The notes: a model not told the origin generated them from the sequence alone. Counted from the first letter of the stretch, positions 18,353-27,959 are shown. The stretch is DNA of 37,422 bases from an uncultured Alphaproteobacteria bacterium (GCA_902619045.1 CACNCX010000006.1:1-37422); one strand, 5' to 3'. Translations and numbers: made by a program.

Positions 18353-19126
18353 ATGCATATCAATATTGAAAAGGTTTCTCATCAATATGAAACTAAACAA
18401 GGTATGCTTCCTGTTTTAAAGGATCTTTCCCTATCAATTAAAAGAAAAGGTTTTACCGCTATAGTTGGACCTTCAGGTTGTGGAAAATCTACAATAACTA
18501 GATTAGTCAGTGGATTAATTAAACCAACTCAAGGTAGTATTTTTATTTCAAATAAAAAAATTACATCCCCACTTTCTACTGTAGGAATGGCTTTTCAAAA
18601 TCCAGTTTTGTTAGAATGGAGAAATGTAATTAAAAATATAATTCTTCCACTTGAGATAGTATCAAAAAATATGACTTATAATCAAAAGAGATCGAATGCA
18701 TTAGATCTGCTTAAGTTAGTGGGATTAGAAGAATTTGAAAATAATTTACCATCTGAATTATCTGGTGGGATGAAACAAAGAGTTTCACTTTGTAGATCTT
18801 TAGTTCATAGTCCAGAGGTCTTAATTTTAGATGAGCCTTTTGCAGCTCTAGATGCATTTACAAAAGAAGATTTGTGGGATGTTATGCACAAATTAAAAAA
18901 AGAAAGAGACTTCACATGTATTTTAATAACTCATGATTTAAGAGAAGCTGTTTATTTAGCTGATCAAGTAATTGTTTTATCCGGGAGACCAGCTTCATTA
19001 CAATACGACGTTAAAACTAATTTTAATGAAGAAAAAAAACTCTCTGATTTATATTCATCAGAAGTATCACAATTACTTGCAACACTTAGAAATCAAATCG
19101 AAATAGCTCAGAATAAAAATGATTAG
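18353..19126 (+). CDS. ABC transporter ATP-binding protein (NitT/TauT class)
   Basis: The ATPase of the importer, 257 residues, acting at the inner face of the cytoplasmic membrane. It has Walker A GPSGCGKST at residues 39-47, the Q-loop Gln at 82, the ABC signature LSGGM at 136-140, Walker B ending in D160-E161, and the switch His in ITHDLREAVYLAD. The AVYLAD segment is typical of the nitrate/taurine-type ATPases. It follows the stem-loop after the binding protein, and its end overlaps the permease start by eight bases. Confidence 0.95.
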   Translation: MHINIEKVSHQYETKQGMLPVLKDLSLSIKRKGFTAIVGPSGCGKSTITRLVSGLIKPTQGSIFISNKKITSPLSTVGMAFQNPVLLEWRNVIKNIILPLEIVSKNMTYNQKRSNALDLLKLVGLEEFENNLPSELSGGMKQRVSLCRSLVHSPEVLILDEPFAALDAFTKEDLWDVMHKLKKERDFTCILITHDLREAVYLADQVIVLSGRPASLQYDVKTNFNEEKKLSDLYSSEVSQLLATLRNQIEIAQNKND

Positions 19127-19877
19127 AATCAATAATTTTATTATACCTTTATTTAGCCTTATAATTTTTTGTTTGTTATGGGAATTGTTGGTTTGGTATA
19201 ATAACTGGCCAAATTATAAAATGGCTTCCCCTTCAGATTTATGGCCAGCATTTTGGAAATTTAAACATCTCTTTTTAATTTACGGTTGGGAAACTTTTTG
19301 GAGAACTGTTGTAGGATTAATATTATCTGTTTTGGTAGGATTAAGTTTGGGTATTTTGATGGGGTTTTCAAAAACTATTAGAATAGGCTTATATCCTATT
19401 CTTGTTGGTTTTAATGCTATTCCTAAAGCAACAGTAGTTCCAGTAATTGCATTAATATTTGTTGGTATGCACAATATGAATACAATTATAATTGTAATTC
19501 TTATTTCATTTTTCCCCATCTGTGTTTCAATTTCGATTGGATTGTCAACTTTGGAAAGAGAATATGAAGACATACTTTTATCTTTAGGTGCGAATAAATT
19601 TGAGATTTTTTATAAAATTGCTTTACCAAAAACATTACCAGAATTTTTTGGAGCATTAAAAGTATCAACAACACTCGCTTTTATTGGAACTAATTTGATG
19701 GAAATTATTGAACCCCATGGAAAAGGATTAGGACATTTGTTTGATAGTGGAAAAATTAGCGCAGATTATCCGTTAATGTTTGCAGTATTGATCACATTGG
19801 CTGTTATGGGAATATTTTTATATTATATTGTAGTTTATCTTGAAAATATTTTTGCTGGTTGGGCCATTAGAAAATAA
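19119..19877 (+). CDS. ABC transporter permease (NitT/TauT class)
   Basis: The membrane subunit, 252 residues with about six hydrophobic helices (for example around 8-25, 64-82, 89-115, 120-142 and 222-242). The EAA loop that docks on the ATPase is visible at 154-170 (LSLGANKFEIFYKIALP). It overlaps the ATPase gene by eight bases and closes the three-gene importer. No enzyme gene follows that would reveal the substrate. Confidence 0.94.
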   Translation: MIRINNFIIPLFSLIIFCLLWELLVWYNNWPNYKMASPSDLWPAFWKFKHLFLIYGWETFWRTVVGLILSVLVGLSLGILMGFSKTIRIGLYPILVGFNAIPKATVVPVIALIFVGMHNMNTIIIVILISFFPICVSISIGLSTLEREYEDILLSLGANKFEIFYKIALPKTLPEFFGALKVSTTLAFIGTNLMEIIEPHGKGLGHLFDSGKISADYPLMFAVLITLAVMGIFLYYIVVYLENIFAGWAIRK

Positions 19878-19931
19878 AGTGTAGAAAGATAAAGTTTAAT
19901 AATACAAAATGTTAAATAAAATCGTTAATAT

Positions 19932-20261
19932 TTAATTTACTAACTTAAAAATATTTCGATTTAAAGATGATATCAGTGCGTCTAAACTTTCAAATTTCTT
20001 GTTTTGATTTTTTGATTTTAAATTATAAAAAATTTTTCTTTTTTTTCTCTCAAGTGATTTGTTTAGTACGCATTCTGGAGCTGCTAGACTATGTTTAAAT
20101 ATATAAAAAAATGCATTATTTTTATTAAAATCAATAGCATAGTCTTTCCATTCTCCATTAGAAACTCCTTTAGAATAAAGATTTAGGATTTTGGCGAGTT
20201 CATCTTTGGAAAAGTAGAGATTGTGATTGTTAGTTGAAGCACTAGATGTTACTAAGCCCAT
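19932..20261 (-). CDS. DUF2794 family protein
   Basis: A 109-residue protein matching alphaproteobacterial DUF2794. It has an FSKDELAKILNLYSKGV start segment, the diagnostic GEWKDYAIDF motif, and a following FYIFKHSLAAPECVLNKS strand region. There is no signal peptide or membrane helix, so it is probably cytosolic. The function is unknown, but the family is almost restricted to alphaproteobacteria and supports the lineage call. The C-terminal third is Lys/Asn-rich. It is divergent from the peroxiredoxin-like gene across 24 bases. Confidence 0.82.
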   Translation of the reverse strand: MGLVTSSASTNNHNLYFSKDELAKILNLYSKGVSNGEWKDYAIDFNKNNAFFYIFKHSLAAPECVLNKSLERKKRKIFYNLKSKNQNKKFESLDALISSLNRNIFKLVN

Positions 20262-20285
20262 AAATTAAGAATATAACAAAATTTT

Positions 20286-20837
20286 ATGCCTGTAAATGCT
20301 CCAAATGATAATTTAGATGTATTAGCACCATCATTTAATCTTAAAAATGTTGATGATCAGATGGTTTCTTTAGATAATACAAAAGGATTAAATGGCACTG
20401 TGATTGTTTTTATTTGCAATCATTGTCCATATGTTAAAGCAATTGCAAGTAGATTAAAAAAAGATGCTGATGAGTTACTAGAGCACTCAATAAATACAAT
20501 TGCCATTATGTCTAATGACGTAATTAACTATCCCGATGATTCATTCGATAATATGAAAATTTTCTCTGATAAATATAAATTCAATTTTCCCTATCTTTAT
20601 GATGAAACACAAGAGGTGGCAAAAAATTATAATGCTGTTTGTACTCCAGATTTTTTTGGTTTTGATAAAGACCTTAAATTAAAATATAGAGGTAGAATAG
20701 ACTCAGGTATTATGAATACAAATCAAAATTCAAATATTGAAAGAGATCTTTTTAATGCAATGATTAAAATCAAAAATGAGGGAGTAGGTCCAAATAATCA
20801 AATGAATAGTATTGGTTGTTCAATAAAATGGAAATAG
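20286..20837 (+). CDS. Thioredoxin-fold peroxiredoxin-like protein (PRX_like1 type)
   Basis: A 183-residue thioredoxin-fold protein of the AhpC/TSA-related group. The active-site region is VIVFICNHCPYVKA, with C44 and C47 as a CxxC pair, followed by an IAIMSNDVINYPDD loop and a YNAVCTPDFFGFDKD strand with the cis-Pro and a third Cys. No signal peptide is present. Family members are thought to be cytosolic redox enzymes, but the substrate is unknown. It is the first gene of a compact run: the YfgM-like gene starts one base after its stop codon. Confidence 0.87.
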   Translation: MPVNAPNDNLDVLAPSFNLKNVDDQMVSLDNTKGLNGTVIVFICNHCPYVKAIASRLKKDADELLEHSINTIAIMSNDVINYPDDSFDNMKIFSDKYKFNFPYLYDETQEVAKNYNAVCTPDFFGFDKDLKLKYRGRIDSGIMNTNQNSNIERDLFNAMIKIKNEGVGPNNQMNSIGCSIKWK

Positions 20838-20838
20838 T

Positions 20839-21501
20839 ATGAATCAAGAGAATAAAGATCAAAATTTATTTAAAAAAATACAAAATTTTATTTTTAATAA
20901 CTACATACAATTAATAATTTCATTTGTAATTTTGCTAATTATATTTATTGGCTTTCAAACATATAATTATTTTAAAATTCAAGATATTAAAAACTCAAGT
21001 ATAAGTTTTTTTGATATTACCCAAGATGATCAAAATGATTTAAGTAGTTTAGAAAAATTAATTGATGATGATAATATTTTTTCTATTTTATCAAAATTAA
21101 AATTAATTCATCAAAATAATCAAACTAAAAACTTTAGCTACTCTAATGAATTGTATAAACAATTACTTGAATCATCAAATTTAGATGATCTTTACAAATC
21201 GGCTATCGCTGCAAATGCTTCATACACAATGATTAATGCATCGTATGAAGAAAATACTAATAATTATTTAAATGATATATCAATTTATATAAATAATATT
21301 AACGATGAGTTGGATAGTTATTTTTCTATAAAAAAAGAATTAGAATATTTATTAATCATTACAGAAATTGATTTAAATAAATCTGAATATAGTAATTCAA
21401 AAGCTTTGGATAAATATAATGAAATACTTAATTCAAGCTTAGTTTCTGCCTCTACAAAAGAAAGAGTTAAAAAGATTCATGAGTTTCAGCTTTATAAATA
21501 A
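20839..21501 (+). CDS. YfgM-like tetratricopeptide membrane protein
   Basis: A 220-residue protein with a short cytosolic start, one transmembrane helix (about residues 22-39) and a helical, Asn/Ser-rich periplasmic part. It matches the TPR_21 (YfgM) pattern by position and architecture more than by motif. In many proteobacteria this gene lies directly before bamB and der, exactly as here. In E. coli YfgM works with the PpiD chaperone at the Sec translocon. The end overlaps the BamB-like gene by 23 bases. Identification leans on synteny, because the sequence is degenerate. Confidence 0.72.
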   Translation: MNQENKDQNLFKKIQNFIFNNYIQLIISFVILLIIFIGFQTYNYFKIQDIKNSSISFFDITQDDQNDLSSLEKLIDDDNIFSILSKLKLIHQNNQTKNFSYSNELYKQLLESSNLDDLYKSAIAANASYTMINASYEENTNNYLNDISIYINNINDELDSYFSIKKELEYLLIITEIDLNKSEYSNSKALDKYNEILNSSLVSASTKERVKKIHEFQLYK

Positions 21502-22723
21502 AATATCGTTATATCTATCTTTCATATTTATTTTTTCATGTCAGGATACGATTTCATCATTAAGAAATAATGAAAATATAGTTTCTGAAGATTATACCTT
21601 TCAATTAGAAACAGAAGAATTTTTAGATTTTAGTTTTTTTGAACAGTACGCAGATAACATAATTGATAATTATACACATAACGCATCTGACTATAATTTT
21701 ATAGATAAAGATTTAGCTGTATTAAAAATTAATAACTATCAATCAAAATATAACAATATGGAGCCGATAAATGTTATATACCTCGATGAGAGTATTTACT
21801 CATTCAATAAAGATGGGGAACTTCTAAAGTTTGATATTAATAATGGAAAGTTAATTGAAAGAATTAATATTGATTTAGATCAAGAAAAAAAAGTACCTAT
21901 ATCTTTTTCTCTTTATAATAATGATTTTATTATAGCTTTTAAATCAGGAGAATTAGTTAGGATTAACAAGTCAGGACAAGTTATTTGGATATTTAAAAAT
22001 AAAGATTTGTTAAATACTCCAGTCAAAATAATTGATGACTATTTAATAATATTATATCCAGAAAAAATAGTTTTTTTATCAATTTTAAGTGGAGATATAA
22101 TTTATGAGAAAACTTTTAAATCAAGTAATATAATTCAATCTTCAGGAGGTAAGATTGTAAATTATTTTAATATCATTTTCTTTATACTACCTAATAGTGA
22201 ATTTAATTCATTAGACACATATTTATTCGAGGAGCATAGTTTCAATTTTGACAATATTGAACTTAATACTTCACTTAATAATCTTAAGGATCAAATACAT
22301 CTTTACAAAAATTTTCTAGTTTATTTTGATGATGGAAATATTATTCATACTTATGACATAAATGAAAACAAGTTTATATTAGTTGATTTTAGAATAAATA
22401 ACTCGTCTTCAGCTGTTTTATTTAACAATTCACTAATTTCTAAAAATGATAATTTTGTTGAATTTTATAATATTCAGAATGGAAATTTATTCTCAAAAAT
22501 TAATATTAACAAAATACTGAATAAAAAATCAAAAATAATAAACTCTTTAATCATAAATAAAAATATGCATTTATTTACTGACAATGGTGAAATAATTATT
22601 TTAGATCAAAATCTTGAAATTCAAGAAACGGTTAATCTTAAAATTAAAAATATTAATAAAGTTTATAATTATCAAAATAAAATTTTTATAAGTACTGAAA
22701 AAGGTATTACTTACATTTATTAA
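21479..22723 (+). CDS. bamB: BamB-like outer-membrane assembly lipoprotein (PQQ-type beta-propeller)
   Basis: A 414-residue lipoprotein whose signal peptide ends at a lipobox-like FIFSC, with the lipidated Cys at residue 21. The rest is a series of short repeats such as SGQVIWIFKNKDLLNTPVKI and the FDINNGKLIERI type, as in PQQ-like beta-propellers. Together with the neighbours yfgM-like and der this fits BamB, a component of the BAM complex that inserts outer-membrane proteins. The repeats are poorly conserved and very Asn/Ile-rich. It overlaps the previous gene by 23 bases and is one base from der. Confidence 0.78.
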   Translation: MSFSFINKISLYLSFIFIFSCQDTISSLRNNENIVSEDYTFQLETEEFLDFSFFEQYADNIIDNYTHNASDYNFIDKDLAVLKINNYQSKYNNMEPINVIYLDESIYSFNKDGELLKFDINNGKLIERINIDLDQEKKVPISFSLYNNDFIIAFKSGELVRINKSGQVIWIFKNKDLLNTPVKIIDDYLIILYPEKIVFLSILSGDIIYEKTFKSSNIIQSSGGKIVNYFNIIFFILPNSEFNSLDTYLFEEHSFNFDNIELNTSLNNLKDQIHLYKNFLVYFDDGNIIHTYDINENKFILVDFRINNSSSAVLFNNSLISKNDNFVEFYNIQNGNLFSKININKILNKKSKIINSLIINKNMHLFTDNGEIIILDQNLEIQETVNLKIKNINKVYNYQNKIFISTEKGITYIY

Positions 22724-22724
22724 A

Positions 22725-24014
22725 ATGAATATATTAATTATGGGAATGCCAAATGTCGGCAAAACATCACTTTATAATTTAATTACAAATAAAAATAATA
22801 ATATTATTCATGATACCATTGGCACAACAAGAGATTGGCATGTATCGCCTCTTAAATCAAATAGTAATATTGATGTGTATGATACACCCGGAATAATTAA
22901 TCAAAAAAGTTTAGTAACAAAGAGTGTTAGTAACATAATAAGGAAAATAGATATTTTTATTTATGTTATTGATTATAAAGATGAGAATTACTTTATAGAT
23001 AAAGAATTGATCAATGAATTAAGAAAATTTAATAAGGAAATATTAGTTATTATTAATAAGGATGATAATTTAAAAAAAGATAAAAAAATTGATAACCTTG
23101 GTATAAAGAATATTTTTTTTATCTCATGCTCACATAATATAGGCATCGATGTCTTTTTAGAATTTTTATCAAAATATGATGCTAAAGATAATAAGTTAAT
23201 AGATTACGATTTTTCATTAGGTTTATTTGGTAAAACAAATGTAGGGAAAAGTACTCTTTTAAATAAATTAGTAGGATTTGAGAGATCAATTGTTAGCAAT
23301 CAACCAAAAACTACAACTGATATTGTTTCTTCTTCATATAAATTTAAAGGTAATACATATTCAATTAAAGACACTGCAGGTTTAATAAAAAAAAATAAAA
23401 TTGATAAAAATAGTCTTGATTTTTATGTCACAAAAAAAACTTTATCAATTATCAATGAAATTAATTTAAATATTTTCCTTATTGATATTGAACAAGGCTT
23501 TGATACTCAATCTAAAAAAATATTTAATTTAATTTATCAAAAATCTAATATTTTATTATTTATAATTAATAAAACTGATTTAGTTAAAAAAAATAAAAAG
23601 AAAGTAATTAATGAATTAATTAAGGATATTAATTATGAATTTTCTCAATCTAAAAATATAATTATTATACCAATTTCAACACTTAATAAAAAAGATATTT
23701 TATTTTTAAAAAATAAGATTCGTGAACTTATTTTAGAAATAAATAAAAATATACCAACTTCACAAATTAATAAGTGGTTAAATCATGTTGTTGAAAATAA
23801 TTCTCACCCAAGAATAAATGGAAAAGAAGTTAAATTTAAATATGGCACTCAGGTTTCAAAAAATCCTTTAACAATAAAAATTTTTTCAAACTTTTCTAAA
23901 GAAATATCTAATTCATATAAAAGATATTTGCTTAATAATTTTTATAATTTCTTTAAAATTAAAAGTAGAAATTTAAAAATTTTATTTTCTAAAACTAAGA
24001 ACCCTTATGATTAG
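22725..24014 (+). CDS. der: Ribosome-associated GTPase Der (EngA)
   Basis: A double-GTPase needed for 50S ribosome assembly. The first G domain has GMPNVGKTS (7-15), DTPG (53-56) and NKDD (111-114). The second has GKTNVGKST (169-177), DTAG (216-219) and NKTD (282-285). The C-terminal KH-like domain includes the HPRINGKEVKFKYGTQV region. At 429 residues it is shorter than E. coli Der (490) but has every G motif. It ends the compact + strand run, three bases before the convergent cvpA stop. Confidence 0.97.
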   Translation: MNILIMGMPNVGKTSLYNLITNKNNNIIHDTIGTTRDWHVSPLKSNSNIDVYDTPGIINQKSLVTKSVSNIIRKIDIFIYVIDYKDENYFIDKELINELRKFNKEILVIINKDDNLKKDKKIDNLGIKNIFFISCSHNIGIDVFLEFLSKYDAKDNKLIDYDFSLGLFGKTNVGKSTLLNKLVGFERSIVSNQPKTTTDIVSSSYKFKGNTYSIKDTAGLIKKNKIDKNSLDFYVTKKTLSIINEINLNIFLIDIEQGFDTQSKKIFNLIYQKSNILLFIINKTDLVKKNKKKVINELIKDINYEFSQSKNIIIIPISTLNKKDILFLKNKIRELILEINKNIPTSQINKWLNHVVENNSHPRINGKEVKFKYGTQVSKNPLTIKIFSNFSKEISNSYKRYLLNNFYNFFKIKSRNLKILFSKTKNPYD

Positions 24015-24017
24015 TAA

Positions 24018-24563
24018 TTATTGATCTGTACTCGTATAACTCTCAATAAAGTTATTATTATATTCAGAAATTTGCATGAGAATATTTGAATTTTCTACAA
24101 AAAATAAATGAAAATTTTTCAATATCTCAACATCATTATTGTCAGTTAAATACAATACACTACTGTAAATTATATATGAAAATAGAATACCATATAAGAT
24201 TCCAAAAAATTTATCGAATATCACTCCTAAAATTTGTTTATCTAAATCACTATTTAAAAATTTTCTTATTCTTTTTAATATAAATAAACTAATTAAAAAA
24301 ATTATTGGTATTGAAATAATTATACTTACAACGCTTACAAACTGTTCAAATCTTTGTAAAAAATTAATATTTAAAAGTTGTTCGCTTAAAAAATTTGAAA
24401 GATATTGATAACTATATATTGTTACAAATACAGAACCAACCCATGTTAGTAACCCTAATATAGAATTAATGAATCCTTTCCAGAAACTAAAAATAACAAT
24501 TACTGCAGTTAAAATTAATACTACATAATCGAAAAATATTAATTCAAAGTTTAAAAAAGTCAT
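24018..24563 (-). CDS. cvpA: CvpA family membrane protein
   Basis: A 181-residue membrane protein with four hydrophobic segments (about 11-26, 31-49, 75-95 and 117-137) and the CvpA core pattern: an early FDYVVL start, WKGFINSILGLLTW, and LDKQILGVIFDKFFGILYG before the last helix. CvpA is named for colicin V production and is implicated in envelope homeostasis; its mechanism is unknown. In many alphaproteobacteria it lies between radA/alr and purF. Here the MMPL gene precedes it with a four-base ATGA overlap. Confidence 0.85.
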   Translation of the reverse strand: MTFLNFELIFFDYVVLILTAVIVIFSFWKGFINSILGLLTWVGSVFVTIYSYQYLSNFLSEQLLNINFLQRFEQFVSVVSIIISIPIIFLISLFILKRIRKFLNSDLDKQILGVIFDKFFGILYGILFSYIIYSSVLYLTDNNDVEILKNFHLFFVENSNILMQISEYNNNFIESYTSTDQ

Positions 24564-26911
24564 TTTTGATATTTCATTATTGATGGTAAAGTAATTAGTA
24601 CTCCTATCATAGCAAATATCATTGCTAAACTAGTAAATAGACCAAAATAAACTGTAGGAACAAAGTTTGATAAACAAAGAGTAATGAACCCTGCAGTTAT
24701 TGCAATAGATGTAATTAAAACTGCATTACCTACAGTTAAATGTGTTTTTTCAATCATTTCACTTTGATTTCTACCTAATTTTAGATTTTCCTTGTAACGA
24801 TAGATATAATGTATTGTATTATCAACGGCTATACCAATTGATATTGCTGCAATTGTAATTGTCATTATATCAAGTGGTATTTTAAGTAATCCAATTAAAC
24901 CAAGAATAAAAGTTGAAGCAAAGATATTTGGAATTATTCCAATTATACTTAATTTTAAAGATCTAAATAATATTACAAACATTATAAAAATAGCTAAAAT
25001 TACAAAACCTAAGGATTTTATTTGTGAGCTAAATAAAGATTTTAACATGTTATTATATAATACTAATAGACCGTTAACTTTAAATTCTTCCAAGTTATCA
25101 AATTCATTCAATAAAAAAGAATTGATGTCGTTAATAAGATCATTTCTTTTAATATCTTTCGAATCTTTGACTCTTGTAGAAATTTTTATCATGTTTTTTT
25201 CAACATTTAGATAAGGATCAATTAAATCAGTTTTATAATCAATAGGTATTTCATTATATAATACTGATAATTCAAACATTGATAAATCACTTTTGTTTAT
25301 TTGATTTGCTGTATCTATAAGTGAATAAATTGAAGTAACTTTCCCAATTTCTATTCTACTTTCTAAAAATTGATGAACAAATTTGATTGTTTCAATTTTT
25401 TCATTTGTGAACCAAATATTATTTTCTTCTTCAAACAGATCATCTGAAAAAAAATCATCTTCAATTTCTAAATCATCTTCTTCTTCAGTTTTTATTGTTG
25501 TATCAGTTATTTGATCATCATTTTTGAATTTAAGAATAATGTCTAATGGTGTAGTTCCACCCAATTCATTATCTATAAGATACATTCCTTTATAAATTTC
25601 TGTATTTTTTTTAAAATATTTTATGAATGAGTTTTCAACATTCAGATTGGTAATGCCATATAGAGATATGAAAAATATTAGAAAGTTTAATCCAAGAATA
25701 TATTTACTATTCTTATATGCAAAAGGATAAAAAGATTTTAAAAAACTTAAATTTAGAGAATAGCTTTTTTCCTCCTTTGAAAAGAAAGAAACAATTAGAG
25801 GTAAGATTAGAAATGATGAAATTAAAACTATTAATAATGCTATTATCATTATAATTCCAAAATCAATTACAGGTTTAATATCTGATAATACTAGTGATAC
25901 AAAAGCAACAATTGTAGTTAGAAAGGTATAAAAACAAGGCCAAAACATCATTCTAAAATTTTCAATAATTTTTATATCCCTTTGTAAATAATTATTCATT
26001 ATATGAACATTCATAGAAATAGATAAAACAAACATTAATGATAAGAAGTTTGCTGAAACTGCTGTAATTTCAAAATTAATAAAACCAGCTAAACCTATTG
26101 ACAAATAAACTGCACTAATTGACGTAAATAAAATAGCAAATACCCATTTGACTCTTCTAAAAATTATGAAAAGAATTAAAATTATAATTAAAAGTACAAT
26201 TAAACTGAATGTTAAAATATCATTTTTTACATAAGAAATAACATCACTTGATATCATTTCTACCCCACCTAAATAGTATGTAAAATCTTTGTTGCTATTA
26301 GTAGTAATATTTCTTATTTTTTTAATTAATTCATTTCTCTCTTTGTCTATTTCTGTTTTTATGCTGTAATATTTTCCTTGAGTTAGGTATAAATTTTTGT
26401 TTTCTTTAAGATCAAGTGCTTTATTGTTTTCATTAAGGAAAATTACAATAGAAGTTATATTTTTATTCTCATTAATAATTTGATCGCTATAAATAGGACT
26501 TTTTGCAAACTCATTTAAAACATCTTTAATTGCTAAATTTGTATCTATTATAGTTTCATAATTATCATTTGCTAAATCTAAAAGGTTAGTTTCATTTAAA
26601 AGAAGAATAGGGGCTTTATTAATATTAAAAACAGAATACACCTCTGGTAATGCCGATAATTCTTTGCTTATATTTTCTATTTCATTTAATAATAACTTAT
26701 CTATTTTATCATTACTTTTAATAGCTATTACAAGACTATTTTTTGTAGGAAATACATCTTGATAATAAGAAAAATATTTAAAATCTTCATCTCCTTGTGA
26801 TACCAGACTATCTGAAGACGCATCAATTCTGAAATCTCTTATATAAAAACTTGTAAATATTAACGATGCAATGAAAAAAAATAATAAAATGATTTGTAAT
26901 TTTTTACTCAT
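24560..26911 (-). CDS. MMPL/RND-superfamily exporter
   Basis: A 783-residue transporter with the duplicated RND plan in its short (MMPL/HpnN-like) form. There is an N-terminal helix, a periplasmic domain (about 30-230), helices at about 232-250, 256-275, 280-300, 325-343 and 350-377, then a second half with a periplasmic domain (about 420-630) and five more helices, including GIAVDNTIHYIYRY. Relatives export lipids or hopanoids; the substrate here is unknown. The second periplasmic domain contains an acidic stretch (residues 465-497, 17 of 33 Asp/Glu). Ends overlap alr by eight bases and cvpA by four. Confidence 0.87.
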   Translation of the reverse strand: MSKKLQIILLFFFIASLIFTSFYIRDFRIDASSDSLVSQGDEDFKYFSYYQDVFPTKNSLVIAIKSNDKIDKLLLNEIENISKELSALPEVYSVFNINKAPILLLNETNLLDLANDNYETIIDTNLAIKDVLNEFAKSPIYSDQIINENKNITSIVIFLNENNKALDLKENKNLYLTQGKYYSIKTEIDKERNELIKKIRNITTNSNKDFTYYLGGVEMISSDVISYVKNDILTFSLIVLLIIILILFIIFRRVKWVFAILFTSISAVYLSIGLAGFINFEITAVSANFLSLMFVLSISMNVHIMNNYLQRDIKIIENFRMMFWPCFYTFLTTIVAFVSLVLSDIKPVIDFGIIMIIALLIVLISSFLILPLIVSFFSKEEKSYSLNLSFLKSFYPFAYKNSKYILGLNFLIFFISLYGITNLNVENSFIKYFKKNTEIYKGMYLIDNELGGTTPLDIILKFKNDDQITDTTIKTEEEDDLEIEDDFFSDDLFEEENNIWFTNEKIETIKFVHQFLESRIEIGKVTSIYSLIDTANQINKSDLSMFELSVLYNEIPIDYKTDLIDPYLNVEKNMIKISTRVKDSKDIKRNDLINDINSFLLNEFDNLEEFKVNGLLVLYNNMLKSLFSSQIKSLGFVILAIFIMFVILFRSLKLSIIGIIPNIFASTFILGLIGLLKIPLDIMTITIAAISIGIAVDNTIHYIYRYKENLKLGRNQSEMIEKTHLTVGNAVLITSIAITAGFITLCLSNFVPTVYFGLFTSLAMIFAMIGVLITLPSIMKYQK

Positions 26912-27959
26912 ATTTTCTATAAACTCTTTTTCCTATAGAGGTCATAATTTCATTAGGTATAGTTTTGCATAATTTTGCAAATTTATCTATTTTATGCTCG
27001 TCATTTATAATGTCCAAATACATTCCTATATTCAAATCATGACTAGATTTTGAAATATCTACAGTAAATGTATCCATTGAAATTCTACCAATTATCTTAA
27101 ATTTATTTTTTTTAAAATAAACATAACCTTTATTGCTTAATGATCTAGGTATGCCATCCTCATAACCAAGGCCTACAATTGCAACTTTGATTTTTGTTTT
27201 TGATTTATAAGTTCTATTATAGCCAACATATTGGTTTTTATTAATAAACTTAATTTGTATAATTTTTCCTTTTAAACTAACTACATTTTTAATTCTTTTA
27301 CCTAATTTTTTATTTTCAAAACCTCCATAAATACCTATTCCTGGTCTAATCATGTCATATAAATATGATTTATGTAAAATAGCACCATGAGAATTAGCTA
27401 AACTAAAAATTATTTTATTATTATTAATTTTATTTTTTAATCTAGTAAAAATTTTCTTTTGTTTTACATTGTAATTATTACTATATTCATCAGCGCTTGA
27501 TAAGTGACTTATAATTAATTGTATATTTTTATTTTTAAAATTTATTTCTTTTGTTTTCTCTATTGGAATTCCCAATCTATTTATTCCTGTATCGACATGA
27601 ATGGCAAATTTTAATCCAGTATTCTTAATTCTAATATATTCCTCTATACTATTAATTACTGGAATAAGGTTTGAATTAAAAAATCTTTTTAAATTGTAAT
27701 CTTGTATTCCATTTAAAATAAAAATATTTATTAATTTGTTTTTATTTTTTAATTTTAAACCTTCATCTAATGTAGCAACAAAAAAATGTTTACAGCTATT
27801 CTTTAATAAGAGATTAAATACTTTTTTATCTCCCAATCCATATGCATTTGCTTTAATTGTTGGTGCAACAATTAAGTTTTTCTTTAATTTTTTGAAAAAA
27901 TTATAATTATAGATTAAGTTATTTGTGTTTATATTTAAGATACCACTTTCTTTAATCAC
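26904..27959 (-). CDS. alr: Alanine racemase
   Basis: Makes D-alanine for peptidoglycan. The 351-residue sequence has the PLP lysine K36 in the KANAYGLG motif, the HVDTGINRLG segment, the RPGIGIYGG phosphate-binding region, and the catalytic tyrosine of the second site, Y247, in VGYNRTY. The closing GRISMDTFTVDIS motif is also present. All catalytic elements are intact. Its length is close to the usual 360. It overlaps dnaB upstream by four bases and the MMPL gene downstream by eight, so all are likely translated from one transcript. Confidence 0.96.
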   Translation of the reverse strand: MIKESGILNINTNNLIYNYNFFKKLKKNLIVAPTIKANAYGLGDKKVFNLLLKNSCKHFFVATLDEGLKLKNKNKLINIFILNGIQDYNLKRFFNSNLIPVINSIEEYIRIKNTGLKFAIHVDTGINRLGIPIEKTKEINFKNKNIQLIISHLSSADEYSNNYNVKQKKIFTRLKNKINNNKIIFSLANSHGAILHKSYLYDMIRPGIGIYGGFENKKLGKRIKNVVSLKGKIIQIKFINKNQYVGYNRTYKSKTKIKVAIVGLGYEDGIPRSLSNKGYVYFKKNKFKIIGRISMDTFTVDISKSSHDLNIGMYLDIINDEHKIDKFAKLCKTIPNEIMTSIGKRVYRKYE

